The translations under genes were made by a program, and so were the position numbers. From the NCBI GenBank assembly GCA_934725305.1, contig CAKVBA010000009.1, positions 1-64,000 of the forward strand: a stretch of DNA of 64,000 nucleotides. The letters are read 5' to 3'. The DNA is from an uncultured Parabacteroides sp. (GTDB lineage Bacteria > Bacteroidota > Bacteroidia > Bacteroidales > Tannerellaceae). This document shows positions 16,448-25,428 of this stretch, piece after piece (the first letter of the stretch is position 1; every line of letters begins with the position of its first letter). The notes beneath the pieces were generated by a model that made no database searches, was not told the DNA's origin, and saw only the letters and a program-made list of their open reading frames with translations.

Positions 16448-17713
16448 TTATTTTCGTTGTCGAGCCATCAGGTCGTAGGCGATTTGTGCTGCCTTTTCCA
16501 TAATCTCTTCTTCGCCATCCACATGTTTACCCTCCATCAGAATCTTTCCGTCGCAGATCACTGTGTCAACGCAGCTTCCGTTGGCGGCATACACCAAGTT
16601 GGATACGAAGTTGAAGTTGGGCGTGAATGCCGGTGTTTTCAAGTCGATCAGGCACAAGTCGGCCCGATACCCCTCTTTGATTACTCCCGTTTTCAAGCCC
16701 AAGATGGCCGCACCATCGGCTGTTGCCGTGCGGAAGATCTCGTCGGCCGTCAACACTTCGGGATCTTTGCGCCACGCCTTGCCCAATAGCGACGCCAGCT
16801 TCATTGCTTCAACCATATCGAGATTGTTGGAAGAGGAACAGCCGTCTGTGCCCAGACCTACTTCTACTCCGGCCTGCTTCATCTCTTTATATTTGAAGTG
16901 GATGCCCGAAGCTAACTTCATGTTTGAGGCGGGATTGTGCACCACCTTCACACCATGATCGGCCAATATCTGTATCTCTTCGTCATCAATATAGATGCCG
17001 TGTGCCACTATGAGGCGTGGCGAGAGCACTCCCAACTGGTGGAGATAGCGCACGGGTGAGCAGCCAAATTGTTTGATAGAGTTTTCTACTTCGCCTTCTG
17101 TCTCAGATAGATGCAGGTGTATCTGCACCTGGCGTTCGGCAGAGAACCGGTCGATCCATTGCAACAATGCACCCGAAGCGGTGTAGATGGCATGCGGACC
17201 GATGGCATAGGTGATACGGTTGCTATAGCGATCCATCTCTCCAAACAGCTTCAGGTTATGAGTTTTACACTTCTCGGCCAGTTCGGGTTTGAACTGGTCG
17301 AAGCAGACTCTCGACAATACACCGCGTATGCCCATCTCTTCAACAGCTTCGGCCGTGGCATGAAACTTCTTATACATGTCGAAAAAGGTGGTTGTTCCCG
17401 TCTTGATCATCTCCAGACAGGCCAGTTTGGCACCCCAATAGACATCTTCGTGGGTCAGCTTCGCCTCGTTGGGCCAAATCTTCTGTTCGAGCCAAGGCAT
17501 CAATGCCATGTCATCGCCAAATCCGCGGAACAACGTCATCGCCGCATGGGTGTGCATATTCACGAATCCGGGAATCAGGGCTTTCTGGTGGGCATCTATA
17601 ACACGGTCGGCCTCAACATCAATCTTCTCAGCAATCTGCTTGATATAGCTACCTTCGAGAAGTACATCTTTCGGTGCACCCTCAAGCAGAGCTCCCTTAA
17701 TCAAAATCTTCAT
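16448..17713 (-). CDS. mtaD: MTA/SAH deaminase-type amidohydrolase
   Basis: A 421-residue metal-dependent hydrolase of the TrzN/SsnA/MtaD group. Motifs: VNMHTHAAMTLFRG (HxH), HLSETEGEV, IVAHGIYI and LGTDGCSSSNNLDM (catalytic Asp), with PASNMKLASG before it. Related enzymes deaminate 5'-methylthioadenosine and S-adenosylhomocysteine to inosyl products. Next to the nucleoside phosphorylase this makes sense for a salvage route through inosine-type intermediates. Guanine or other purine deaminase activity cannot be excluded from sequence. Confidence 0.85.
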   Translation of the reverse strand: MKILIKGALLEGAPKDVLLEGSYIKQIAEKIDVEADRVIDAHQKALIPGFVNMHTHAAMTLFRGFGDDMALMPWLEQKIWPNEAKLTHEDVYWGAKLACLEMIKTGTTTFFDMYKKFHATAEAVEEMGIRGVLSRVCFDQFKPELAEKCKTHNLKLFGEMDRYSNRITYAIGPHAIYTASGALLQWIDRFSAERQVQIHLHLSETEGEVENSIKQFGCSPVRYLHQLGVLSPRLIVAHGIYIDDEEIQILADHGVKVVHNPASNMKLASGIHFKYKEMKQAGVEVGLGTDGCSSSNNLDMVEAMKLASLLGKAWRKDPEVLTADEIFRTATADGAAILGLKTGVIKEGYRADLCLIDLKTPAFTPNFNFVSNLVYAANGSCVDTVICDGKILMEGKHVDGEEEIMEKAAQIAYDLMARQRK

Positions 17714-17741
17714 ATCTCTCTTTATACGCTATACTTCTTTT

Positions 17742-19097
17742 TTATTTATAGAGACGATAGAATTCGGCAACCGACTCGATACCTTTCAGGAAGATATCCA
17801 GACGCTGGCTTTCGTTGGGCGAGTGGATGGCATTCTGCTCAAGACCAAAGCCCATCAATACTGTTTTGATACCCAATATCTGTTCGAAGGTAGAGATGAT
17901 AGGAATACTGCCACCACGGCGCACGGCCAACGGTTTCTTTTCGAAGGCTATGCCAACAGCTGTTTCGGCAGCCTGATAAGCCGGCAAATCAATAGGGCAT
18001 ACATAGCCCTGACCACCGTGGCTCGGTGTAATCTTCACGCGCACATAGTCGGGAGCAACCTGATTCATATAGTCTTCAAACATTTGGGAAATCTTCTCAT
18101 GGTCTTGATGAGGCACCAGTCGGCATGACACCTTGGCATAGGCTTTTGAGGGCAACACCGTCTTACTGCCTTCGCCAATGTAGCCGCCCCAAATACCACA
18201 GATGTCGAACGATGGGCGACAGCTGTTGCGTTCAAGGGTTGAATATCCCTTTTCGCCAAACAGCGCATCCACATCAATAGCCTGTCTGTATTTAGCATCG
18301 TCAAACGGGATTTGGGCAATCATCTCGCGTTCGGCAGCCGATACCTCTTCTACATCGTCATAGAATCCGGGGATAGTGATGCGTCCGTCGGCATCAACAA
18401 TGTCTGCCATCAGCTTACACAATACATTGATCGGGTTGGCAACGGCTCCGCCGAAGTGGCCTGAGTGCAGGTCGCGGTTCGGGCCGGTCACCTCTACTTC
18501 CCAATAGGCAAGGCCTCGCAAACCGGTTGTCAGCGAGGGTGTCTCTGCGCTGACCATGCTGGTGTCTGAGACCAATATCACATCGGCCTTCAGCAGCTCT
18601 TTGTGCTCGCGGCAGAAGGCGTCGAGACTGGGTGAACCAATCTCTTCTTCTCCTTCGAAGATAAACTTCACGTTGCATTGGAGCAGTCCCTCTTTCAAGG
18701 CTGTCTCAAAACCCTTTACCTGGATCATTCCCTGGCCCTTGTCGTCATCGGCACCGCGGGCCCAGATGCGTCCGTCGCGGATTTCCGGCTCAAACGGATT
18801 GCTCTTCCACAACTCCAGCGGTTCCACCGGCATCACATCATAGTGGGAATACACCAATACGGTGGGCGCATCCGGCGATACCATCTTCTCGGCATAGACA
18901 ACAGGGTTACCCTTTGTCGGCATCACGACGGCTTTGTCGGCTCCGGATGATAGCAAAAGCTCTACCCAACGCTGGGCACAATGCTCCATGTCGGGTTTAT
19001 TCTCCATCTTGGCACTGATTGACGGGATACGGATCAGAGTGAATAACTCTTCCAAAAAGCGATCTTTATTCGCTTCGATATACGATTTGACTGACAT
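17742..19097 (-). CDS. M20-family dipeptidase
   Basis: A 451-residue di-zinc peptidase. VLVYSHYDVMPVEP carries the first metal ligand and the conserved Asp, FEGEEEIGSPS the catalytic Glu pair, LVSDTSM a further ligand, and an internal lid domain (about 185-340) supplies LHSGHFGGAVANP. There is no signal peptide, so it is cytoplasmic. The family cleaves dipeptides (carnosinase-like). It begins the minus-strand run that continues with the deaminase 28 bp away. The substrate range is not predictable. Confidence 0.92.
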   Translation of the reverse strand: MSVKSYIEANKDRFLEELFTLIRIPSISAKMENKPDMEHCAQRWVELLLSSGADKAVVMPTKGNPVVYAEKMVSPDAPTVLVYSHYDVMPVEPLELWKSNPFEPEIRDGRIWARGADDDKGQGMIQVKGFETALKEGLLQCNVKFIFEGEEEIGSPSLDAFCREHKELLKADVILVSDTSMVSAETPSLTTGLRGLAYWEVEVTGPNRDLHSGHFGGAVANPINVLCKLMADIVDADGRITIPGFYDDVEEVSAAEREMIAQIPFDDAKYRQAIDVDALFGEKGYSTLERNSCRPSFDICGIWGGYIGEGSKTVLPSKAYAKVSCRLVPHQDHEKISQMFEDYMNQVAPDYVRVKITPSHGGQGYVCPIDLPAYQAAETAVGIAFEKKPLAVRRGGSIPIISTFEQILGIKTVLMGFGLEQNAIHSPNESQRLDIFLKGIESVAEFYRLYK

Positions 19098-19233
19098 CTT
19101 GATTCTTTATTTAGTTTTCAGCCAAAGATAATAGCTTTGACTGTATTCTGCAAGTTCAAACTCATAGAAGCGTGGGCGAGAGTCGGTCTTTTTTTATCTC
19201 CGAATCGGGTTTAACCCAAAAGATGTGTGTTCC

Positions 19234-20046
19234 CTATCTTGGAGCGCCGGAAAAGAAGTTGTGGAAAAAGAGCAGCTGATACAAGATAGAGTTGCGCCAA
19301 TAGGCATTGTTGTGTTCGCCTGGGCGTACCAGAAAATCGTGGTCAATCTTATATTCGAGCAGCTTTCGGTGGAAATTCTCGTTCACCTCATAAAAGAAGT
19401 CGCTATAGCCACAGTCGAAGATAATGGCCAAGTCGCCGTTTTGCAGGCGGTCTATCTGGTTGATGACGGTATGCTCTTCCCACACCTCGCGGTTGTCACA
19501 TTTCTTGCCCAACTGTTTGGCCATCTCCCAGTTGTTGGGAAACGGACGGATATCCAAGCCTCCACTGGTGCTTCCTACGGCACCAAACAGCTCTTTGTGG
19601 CGGAATGCCAACCACATAGCTCCGTGGCCGCCCATGCTCAGACCGGTTATGGCGCGTCCCTTCTTGCTTTTACGGGTTGCATAGTGGTTGTCGATATAGC
19701 TCACCAGTTCTTGGGCTATAAAGGTCTCGTAGCGCATAGAGGCATTCTTGGGGCTGTCCCAATACCAGCTGTTCTCGCCATCGGGACAAACTATCATCAT
19801 GCCATATTGTTCGGCGATTGCGGGCAGGTCGGGGCGGATGTTGATCCATGATTTCTCATTGCCGCTATATCCGTGTAACAGATAGGTCACGGGCAGGTCG
19901 CTCTTGACCCGTTCGGGCGTAATCACTATCACGCTGATCTTTTTGTTCATGGATGCACTATAAACAGCCAGTGTATCAACGATGGCGGCCTGCATTGTCC
20001 AGGTCAGACAAAGCAACAGGGCCAGGAGGAATGTCTTTTCTTTCAT
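19234..20046 (-). CDS. Secreted esterase of the alpha/beta-hydrolase (esterase D-like) family
   Basis: A 270-residue protein. I chose the ATG at 20046 because it gives a clear signal peptide (MKEKTFLLALLLCLTWTMQA); the longer frame to 20115 starts inside the proS terminator. The nucleophile is in ITGLSMGGHGAM (GxSxG), the oxyanion strand is LPVTYLLHGYSG, the acid is probably in FDCGYSDFF, and the His is in RPGEHNNAYW. Such proteins hydrolyse acyl or feruloyl esters on glycans, or formylglutathione in cytoplasmic relatives. Export favours a polysaccharide-ester substrate, by inference. Confidence 0.87.
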   Translation of the reverse strand: MKEKTFLLALLLCLTWTMQAAIVDTLAVYSASMNKKISVIVITPERVKSDLPVTYLLHGYSGNEKSWINIRPDLPAIAEQYGMMIVCPDGENSWYWDSPKNASMRYETFIAQELVSYIDNHYATRKSKKGRAITGLSMGGHGAMWLAFRHKELFGAVGSTSGGLDIRPFPNNWEMAKQLGKKCDNREVWEEHTVINQIDRLQNGDLAIIFDCGYSDFFYEVNENFHRKLLEYKIDHDFLVRPGEHNNAYWRNSILYQLLFFHNFFSGAPR

Positions 20047-20081
20047 GCTATTTGAGGAACGGTGTGGAATGGTTTCTTTAT

Positions 20082-20136
20082 AAAAAAGAGAGGAGCAGTG
20101 TCGGAATATATCCATTTCCGTCCGGCTCCTCTCTTT
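20082..20136 (-). terminator. Intrinsic terminator of proS
   Basis: A 12-bp perfect stem, AAAGAGAGGAGC with GCTCCTCTCTTT (20085-20096 and 20125-20136), with six T on the minus strand. It separates proS from the esterase gene. Confidence 0.85.
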
Positions 20137-20178
20137 AATAAGGTATAGTCAAAAAAAGATATTTTCTTTTTCTGCTAA

Positions 20179-21660
20179 TTAGTAAGCTCTTGCGAACAAT
20201 ACACGGCGAGCCGACGGCTTACCGGTTACCATACATGTGCCCGGAGTAGTGTCGCCTTCCAAAGGAATACAACGGATTGTTGCCTTTGTCTCGTTCTTGA
20301 TCTTCTCTTCTGTTTCCGGAGTGCCATCCCAATGAGCCATGATGAAGTAGCCCTGTTCGATCTTCTCTTTAAACTCGTCGTAAGTGTCTACGCAGATGGT
20401 GCGTGATTCGCGGCGGTCGAGAGCCTTCTTGAAGATGTTTTTCTGAATCTCTTCCAACAGGTTCTTTACATACTCTTCGATGCCGTCGCATGACAAGGTC
20501 TCTTTTTCCAATGTATCACGGCGCATCACCTCGATAGTGTTGTTTTCCATGTCGCGTCCGCCCATAGCCAGACGAACCGGAACACCCTTCAGTTCATATT
20601 CGGCAAACTTCCATCCCGGCTTGCGGTTATCGGCGTCGTCAAACTTCACAGAGATGCCCATAGACTTCAGTTTGGCAACGATGCCTGCTACCTTTTCGCT
20701 GATCTGAGCCAGCTGCTCCATGCTACGGTAGATAGGAATGATAACCACCTGGATTGGAGCCAAATGAGGAGGAAGTACCAAACCGTTGTCATCGGAGTGA
20801 GACATGATTAATGCACCAACCAAACGAGTAGAAACGCCCCAAGAGGTTGCCCAAGCATAGTCGGTCTTTCCCTCTTTGTCGATAAATGTTACATCGAAAG
20901 CCTTACCGAAGTTCTGACCCAAGAAGTGAGAAGTTCCGGCCTGCAAAGCCTTGCCATCTTGCATCATGGCTTCGATGGTGTAAGTATCCAACGCACCGGC
21001 AAAGCGTTCGCTAGCTGATTTCACGCCTCGTATCACCGGCATAGCCATATAGTTTTCAGCAAAGTCGGCATAGACCTGCTGCATCTTCTTAGCTTCAACC
21101 TCTGCCTCTTCGCGAGTAGCATGAGCGGTGTGGCCTTCTTGCCATAAGAACTCGGCTGTACGCAAGAACAGACGTGTGCGCATTTCCCAACGCATCACGT
21201 TTGCCCATTGGTTACACAAGACAGGCAGGTCGCGGTATGAGTGAATCCAGTTTTTATAAGTATTCCAGATAATTGTTTCAGAAGTGGGGCGTACAATCAA
21301 TTCCTCTTCCAACTTAGCAGCAGGGTCAACAACAACACCTGTTCCGTCATGGTTGGTTTTCAATCGATAGTGAGTAACGACAGCACATTCTTTTGCAAAA
21401 CCCTCTACGTGTTCAGCTTCTCTACTCAAGAATGATTTCGGGATCAACAAGGGGAAGTAAGCGTTTACATGACCTGTTTCTTTAAACATATCGTCTAATA
21501 TGCGCTGCATCTTTTCCCAGATTGCATAGCCATACGGCTTGATCACCATACAGCCACGAACGGCAGAATTCTCTGCAAGGTCTGCCTTGATTACCAAATC
21601 TTGATACCATTGAGAATAGTTTACGCTTCTCGAGGTAAGTTCTTTCAACTCTTTTGCCAT
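20179..21660 (-). CDS. proS: Prolyl-tRNA synthetase, type 3 (archaeal/eukaryotic-like)
   Basis: A 493-residue class II aminoacyl-tRNA synthetase. Motif 1 is [14 protein letters not shown], motif 2 [13 protein letters not shown] and later [25 protein letters not shown], motif 3 [21 protein letters not shown]. An anticodon-binding domain follows, then the zinc-domain-like C-terminal module ending [10 protein letters not shown] typical of type 3. There is no YbaK-like insertion, so this lineage lacks cis editing of Ala-tRNA-Pro. A TATCTTTG box at 21749-21756 (minus strand) is the likely promoter. Confidence 0.96.
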   Translation of the reverse strand: MAKELKELTSRSVNYSQWYQDLVIKADLAENSAVRGCMVIKPYGYAIWEKMQRILDDMFKETGHVNAYFPLLIPKSFLSREAEHVEGFAKECAVVTHYRLKTNHDGTGVVVDPAAKLEEELIVRPTSETIIWNTYKNWIHSYRDLPVLCNQWANVMRWEMRTRLFLRTAEFLWQEGHTAHATREEAEVEAKKMQQVYADFAENYMAMPVIRGVKSASERFAGALDTYTIEAMMQDGKALQAGTSHFLGQNFGKAFDVTFIDKEGKTDYAWATSWGVSTRLVGALIMSHSDDNGLVLPPHLAPIQVVIIPIYRSMEQLAQISEKVAGIVAKLKSMGISVKFDDADNRKPGWKFAEYELKGVPVRLAMGGRDMENNTIEVMRRDTLEKETLSCDGIEEYVKNLLEEIQKNIFKKALDRRESRTICVDTYDEFKEKIEQGYFIMAHWDGTPETEEKIKNETKATIRCIPLEGDTTPGTCMVTGKPSARRVLFARAY

Positions 21661-21700
21661 TTCTTTATATTATATATATGTGTATTCTTACTATTTAAGC

Positions 21701-21756
21701 GGTGTGCCTACGGATTTTGACGCACCTTTGCTCTATTCAAATAAAGGACAAAGATA
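21701..21756 (-). promoter_or_regulatory. proS upstream region: -7 box plus a GGTGYG hairpin
   Basis: TATCTTTG (minus strand, 21749-21756) is the -7 box. The leader contains GGTGTG (21701-21706) that can pair with CGCACC (21721-21726), a short member of the GGTGYGYCA family, within the transcribed leader of proS. Confidence 0.45.
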
Positions 21757-21984
21757 AGAATATTTTTGTGAATTTTTGGTCATAACCCTTTTCTCTTTCT
21801 CTTTTCTTTGTTTCCTTATATTATCAGGCGGTGTGCCATCAATCGTTTTGGCTATTTGCCGGCATGCTGGATTATCCAAAGATAGAGCTTCCAATTGTCG
21901 TGCTTGATGCAATTTTAATACGATATTTATATTGATCCCGCTATGTTGATGCAGCATAGCGACAGCTGCTTTTTTACACATACC

Positions 21985-22378
21985 GACAGCGATGGACGGA
22001 AGAAATAGTTATTGTAATTTAACCGGTTTGTTATTTATCAAAAACAGGTAACAAATCCGTTAGAAACTACGGGCAACTTCGTTGGAATTGACGGATGAGT
22101 CTGCCTCGGACCAAATGTGCTTGAAAAAGAGGCTATAGGCTCTTTTTCAAGGGTCTATAGACTTTTCGGAATTAGTCTATAGACTTTTCGAAATTAGTCT
22201 ATAGACTTTCCGAAAAAAGGGTAGGGACTTTTTTGAAAATGGGTAGGCACTCCGTTCGGATTGAGTAGGCACTCCGTTGGAATTGGATAGGCACCCAATT
22301 TTCGGAAATAGACTACTCCTTTTTGACGGGGTTAATGATCTTTTGCCTGTCTGTTTGCTTATTGTATTTTTTTTTGGT
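21985..22378 (+). repeat. Modular 22-bp array element, copy 2
   Basis: The core (22131-22310, 180 bp) divides exactly into eight units of 21, 23, 22, 23, 22, 22, 22 and 25 bp. Three consecutive units are near-identical (GTCTATAGACTTTTCGGAAT types, the palindrome GTCTATAGAC in each), which shows expansion by unit duplication. The 5' flank matches copy 4 (for example GGACCAAATGTG, and TTATTGTAAT near the outer end) and the 3' flank ends TGCTTATTGTATTTTTT as in the other copies. It sits between the divergent proS and IclR genes. There is no reading frame of substance. Confidence 0.85.
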
Positions 22379-22431
22379 GTGATAAGTGTAAACTGCCAAG
22401 TTCTTTTATGTTTTTCAGCAAACGACACGAC

Positions 22432-22553
22432 GGTGTGTCATCCTTGCAAACGGCGGCGTTACTTTCGGAATTTGACCTCAGTTATTTATACCAGTAAATT
22501 TCTCTGTCGGTCTCATCCTCGGCACCCCAGCATTTTGCTAATTCTGACGCACC
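22432..22553. repeat. GGTGYGYCA-type element, long form
   Basis: GGTGTGTCA (22432-22440) is the inverted complement of TGACGCACC (22545-22553), with one wobble. The 104-bp interior (starts TCCTTGCAAACG, contains CTGTCGGTCTCA, ends CATTTTGC) is shared with the element at 41038. The motif TTTAGAGGCTGCATCC follows, as downstream of other family members. Confidence 0.6.
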
Positions 22554-22710
22554 TTTAGAGGCTGCATCCAAATAGTTATTTTGATATAGTCTCAGAAGTT
22601 TATCTTGGGTAAACGAGATTGCATCAATCCTGTTTGTGTTCTCAAACAATTGGCAGAAAAGAGGTTTACGGTCTGATAGAAAGCCAATAAGTCGGCGACG
22701 CTTTGGCATT

Positions 22711-22730
22711 AATATGCTGTACAGCATATT
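22711..22730. promoter_or_regulatory. Perfect 20-bp palindromic operator candidate upstream of the IclR gene
   Basis: AATATGCTGTACAGCATATT is fully self-complementary. It ends 24 bp before the -33 box of the IclR promoter. A degenerate second copy is at 10661-10680. Confidence 0.6.
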
Positions 22731-22754
22731 TAATATAATTTTACAGACAATTAT

Positions 22755-22839
22755 TTTGTTTAAAAATAACCCTTTTTTATATTTGGTTCAAATCTGGAAC
22801 AATATTTCAAATATGGAAAGAGGGAGTTCAAATATGGAA
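22755..22839 (+). promoter_or_regulatory. IclR promoter with three direct operator-like repeats
   Basis: TTTG (22755-22758), 19 bp, TATATTTG (22778-22785): an exact consensus promoter. Immediately downstream TTCAAATCTGGAA (22787-22799) and two copies of TTCAAATATGGAA (22806-22818, 22827-22839) occur 19 and 21 bp apart, covering the transcription start, leader and both candidate start codons. A repressor bound here would block its own transcription. Confidence 0.6.
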
Positions 22840-23664
22840 AAGCCGGAAGAAAATTATAAAGTTCCGAATTTGGAAAAAGGCATAGCTGTATTGGAGTATC
22901 TTTCCCTTAATAATCAGGGTAAGACGCTGCAGGAGATCAAGAGTGACTTGGAAATCTCGCAGACCACAGCCTACCGTATTTTGAACACGTTGGTCCGTTT
23001 GGATTATTTGTTTTATAATGATGAAACCAAACGCTACAGGCTTTCCAGGAAATTATTAACTTTGGGTTTCAGGTCTTTGAATGAGCATAATCTGTTGGAG
23101 ACCGTGTTGCCGCACTTGCGCGAATTGCGCGACAGAGTGAGAGAGACCGCCTGCTTTGGCGTGTTGGGCAACGAGAAAGGAATCTTTATCGAGCAGGCTC
23201 AAGGACATCACACCTTTCGCTTTGTGTTGTCGCCGGGCAAGCCTTTTGAGTTGCACTGTTCGGCTCCGGGCAAAGCCATCATGGCGTTTTTGCCCAATAC
23301 AGTGCGCGACCGTTATTTGACCTATATGAACTATGTCAGCTATAACAGCCGTACGATCACGACAGAAGAGGCTTATTTGAAGGAGTTGGAAAAGGTAAGA
23401 AAATGGGGGTATGCCATCGATAACGAAGAGGAGTTGAATGGCGTGATTTGTATCGGTGCTCCCATATTCAACTATACAGGTTATCCTTGTGGGGCTATCT
23501 GGATCTCAGGACCGAAAGACCGTTTGCCTAAGGAGGTGATTCGTACAACGTCGGAATGTATATTGGAAATAGCCAGATGTATTTCAGCTGAACTGGGATA
23601 TAGCAAGGCTCAAAAAGGCTTAGAAAAATATAATAACCATGAACATAAGAAGATATTTGTTTAA
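22834..23664 (+). CDS. IclR-family transcriptional regulator of the redox/ketose cluster
   Basis: A 276-residue protein from the ATG at 22834, preceded by AGGGAG; the in-frame ATG at 22813 would add seven residues, and longer frames run through the promoter. The N-terminal winged helix (VPNLEKGIAVLEYLSLN, then SQTTAYRILNTLVRLDYL) is followed by the IclR effector domain (SPGKPFELHCSAPGKAIMAFL, NGVICIGAPIFNYTGYPCGAI). The effector domain normally binds a small carbon-source metabolite. The gene overlaps the next by 26 bp, so it is co-transcribed with the cluster and probably controls both. Elaborate operator sequences support autoregulation. Confidence 0.92.
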   Translation: MEKPEENYKVPNLEKGIAVLEYLSLNNQGKTLQEIKSDLEISQTTAYRILNTLVRLDYLFYNDETKRYRLSRKLLTLGFRSLNEHNLLETVLPHLRELRDRVRETACFGVLGNEKGIFIEQAQGHHTFRFVLSPGKPFELHCSAPGKAIMAFLPNTVRDRYLTYMNYVSYNSRTITTEEAYLKELEKVRKWGYAIDNEEELNGVICIGAPIFNYTGYPCGAIWISGPKDRLPKEVIRTTSECILEIARCISAELGYSKAQKGLEKYNNHEHKKIFV

Positions 23665-25414
23665 GAACTCATTGGTGGCATGTCTTGCCAGCTGTTGCAT
23701 CTCTTGGGCATCAGCCGGTAAACCGCCGTTCTTCACTACGGGGATAGTGTTGACTGAAAAAGGTGAGATGGTTTTAACGCAGAAAGGAACTAAACGAGTT
23801 GATATTTTTTCTTCGGATGGAAAGACTTTGCAGCGTTCGTTTCCGGTAGAAGATGTGCCTACGGGCATTTTACTGGATAAAGACAAGGCATACGTGACGA
23901 CTTTTGAGGCAACTGGTCGTCTGCTGGTGATGTCGTTGGAGACCGGACGAGTGGAGGCTTCTATTCCAACCGGATCGGGTGCATGCCATCCGATGATGGG
24001 ACCGGATAAAAAGCATCTATATGTATGTAACCAGTTCTCAAATACGGTGGTCGAGATAGACCTTGAGCAGCGCAAGGTGGTGCGTAAGGTGCAGGTGCTG
24101 CGCGAACCACGTTCGGCCGTCTTCAGCAAGGATGGTAAATATATGTATGTGACCAACTTCTTGCCGGCCCAGCGTGCCGATGTGGATTATGTGGCCGCTT
24201 GTGTTTCCGTGATTGATATGAAAGACTTCACGAAGGTGAAGGATATACAGCTGGCCAATGGCAGTAATGCTGTGCGTGGCATCTGCATCAATCCGGATGG
24301 TAAATATATATATGTATCACACAACTTGGGACGCTTTGCCGTGCCCACCTCACAGTTGCAGCAGGGATGGATGAACACCAGCGCATTCAGTGTGATCAAT
24401 ACCGAGACACAGTCGTTTGAGGGAGCTGTTATTGTGGATGAGCCGGAGCGAGGAGCCGCCGGAATCTGGAGCATTGCCTGCAACGATCAGTCTATCTTTA
24501 TCTCACATTCGGGAACGCATGAGGTGAGTGTGATCGACCAGAAGGCTATGCTTGAAAAGCTGGAAGCCTATCCCGATAAGAGCGTGTTGGATTATGACTT
24601 GAATTTCCTTTACGGTCTGCGTCAGCGTGTGCCTTTGCAGGGCAACGGACCGCGTTGTATGGTGTTGCAGGGAGAGAAACTATTGGTGCCGACCTATTTT
24701 GCTGATGTCTTGAACATTGTCGATGTCAACACGTTGCAGGTGGATGCGGTAGTGATGAATCCGGACCGTGAAGAGAGTATCGAGAATAGAGGAGAACGCT
24801 ACTTCAACGATGCAGCCAATTGCTTTCAGAACTGGCAGAGCTGTAACGGATGTCATCCGGGTGACGCACGTTCCGACGGTATGAACTGGGACTTGATGAA
24901 CGACGGTGTGGGCAATCCCAAGAACTGTAAGAGTCTTGTGTTGAGCCATGTGACGCCACCATCCATGATTTCGGGTATCCGTGCGTCTGCAGAGATTGCC
25001 GTGCATGCCGGATTCAAGTATATCCAGTTTTTCGACATAGAAGAGGAACATGCCAACTGTGTGGATGCCTACTTGAAATCATTGCAGCCGGTGCCCAGTC
25101 CATTCCTCGTAAACGGAGAGTTGTCGGAAAAGGCAAAGGCCGGACGAAAGGTATTTGATAAACTGGGCTGTGGCGAGTGTCATAGCGGACCCTATTATAC
25201 AGACCTGAAGATGCACCGTATAGGCGATGACATCGAGTTTGAAGAGGGTTGGGACACACCCACTTTGCGCGAAGTATGGCGCACAGCGCCCTATCTGTTC
25301 GACGGACGAGCCGCTACGATGGAAGAGGTATTCAGTGTGCATAAACATGGCATCGAGAAGAAGGTGTCAAAGAAAGAGATTGAAGAATTGACGGAATATG
25401 TAAACTCATTATAA
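23639..25414 (+). CDS. Secreted beta-propeller plus di-haem MauG/cytochrome c peroxidase-like protein
   Basis: A 591-residue protein with a signal peptide (residues 1-27, ending SWASAG). Residues about 30-380 form a YVTN-type propeller (repeats such as DGKYMYVTNF, DGKYIYVSHN). The C-terminal third is a di-haem domain with CNGCH at 402-406 and CGECH at 511-515 plus WRTAPYLFDGRAATMEEVF, the hallmark of the cytochrome c peroxidase/MauG family. Exported haem proteins of this type oxidise a small molecule or a protein residue, or pass electrons. CcsBA for haem attachment is encoded four genes downstream. The start overlaps the IclR stop region. Physiological substrate unknown. Confidence 0.85.
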   Translation: MNIRRYLFKNSLVACLASCCISWASAGKPPFFTTGIVLTEKGEMVLTQKGTKRVDIFSSDGKTLQRSFPVEDVPTGILLDKDKAYVTTFEATGRLLVMSLETGRVEASIPTGSGACHPMMGPDKKHLYVCNQFSNTVVEIDLEQRKVVRKVQVLREPRSAVFSKDGKYMYVTNFLPAQRADVDYVAACVSVIDMKDFTKVKDIQLANGSNAVRGICINPDGKYIYVSHNLGRFAVPTSQLQQGWMNTSAFSVINTETQSFEGAVIVDEPERGAAGIWSIACNDQSIFISHSGTHEVSVIDQKAMLEKLEAYPDKSVLDYDLNFLYGLRQRVPLQGNGPRCMVLQGEKLLVPTYFADVLNIVDVNTLQVDAVVMNPDREESIENRGERYFNDAANCFQNWQSCNGCHPGDARSDGMNWDLMNDGVGNPKNCKSLVLSHVTPPSMISGIRASAEIAVHAGFKYIQFFDIEEEHANCVDAYLKSLQPVPSPFLVNGELSEKAKAGRKVFDKLGCGECHSGPYYTDLKMHRIGDDIEFEEGWDTPTLREVWRTAPYLFDGRAATMEEVFSVHKHGIEKKVSKKEIEELTEYVNSL

Positions 25415-25428
25415 GGAGGCAGGGAGAG

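Noticed and set aside
21733..21981. Minus-strand frame of 82 codons upstream of proS
   Set aside because: It covers the proS promoter and a repeat segment; composition not protein-like.
22131..22310. CRISPR array
   Set aside because: Units are degenerate and contiguous with no unique spacers, no cas genes are in the window, and unit types recur between distant loci.
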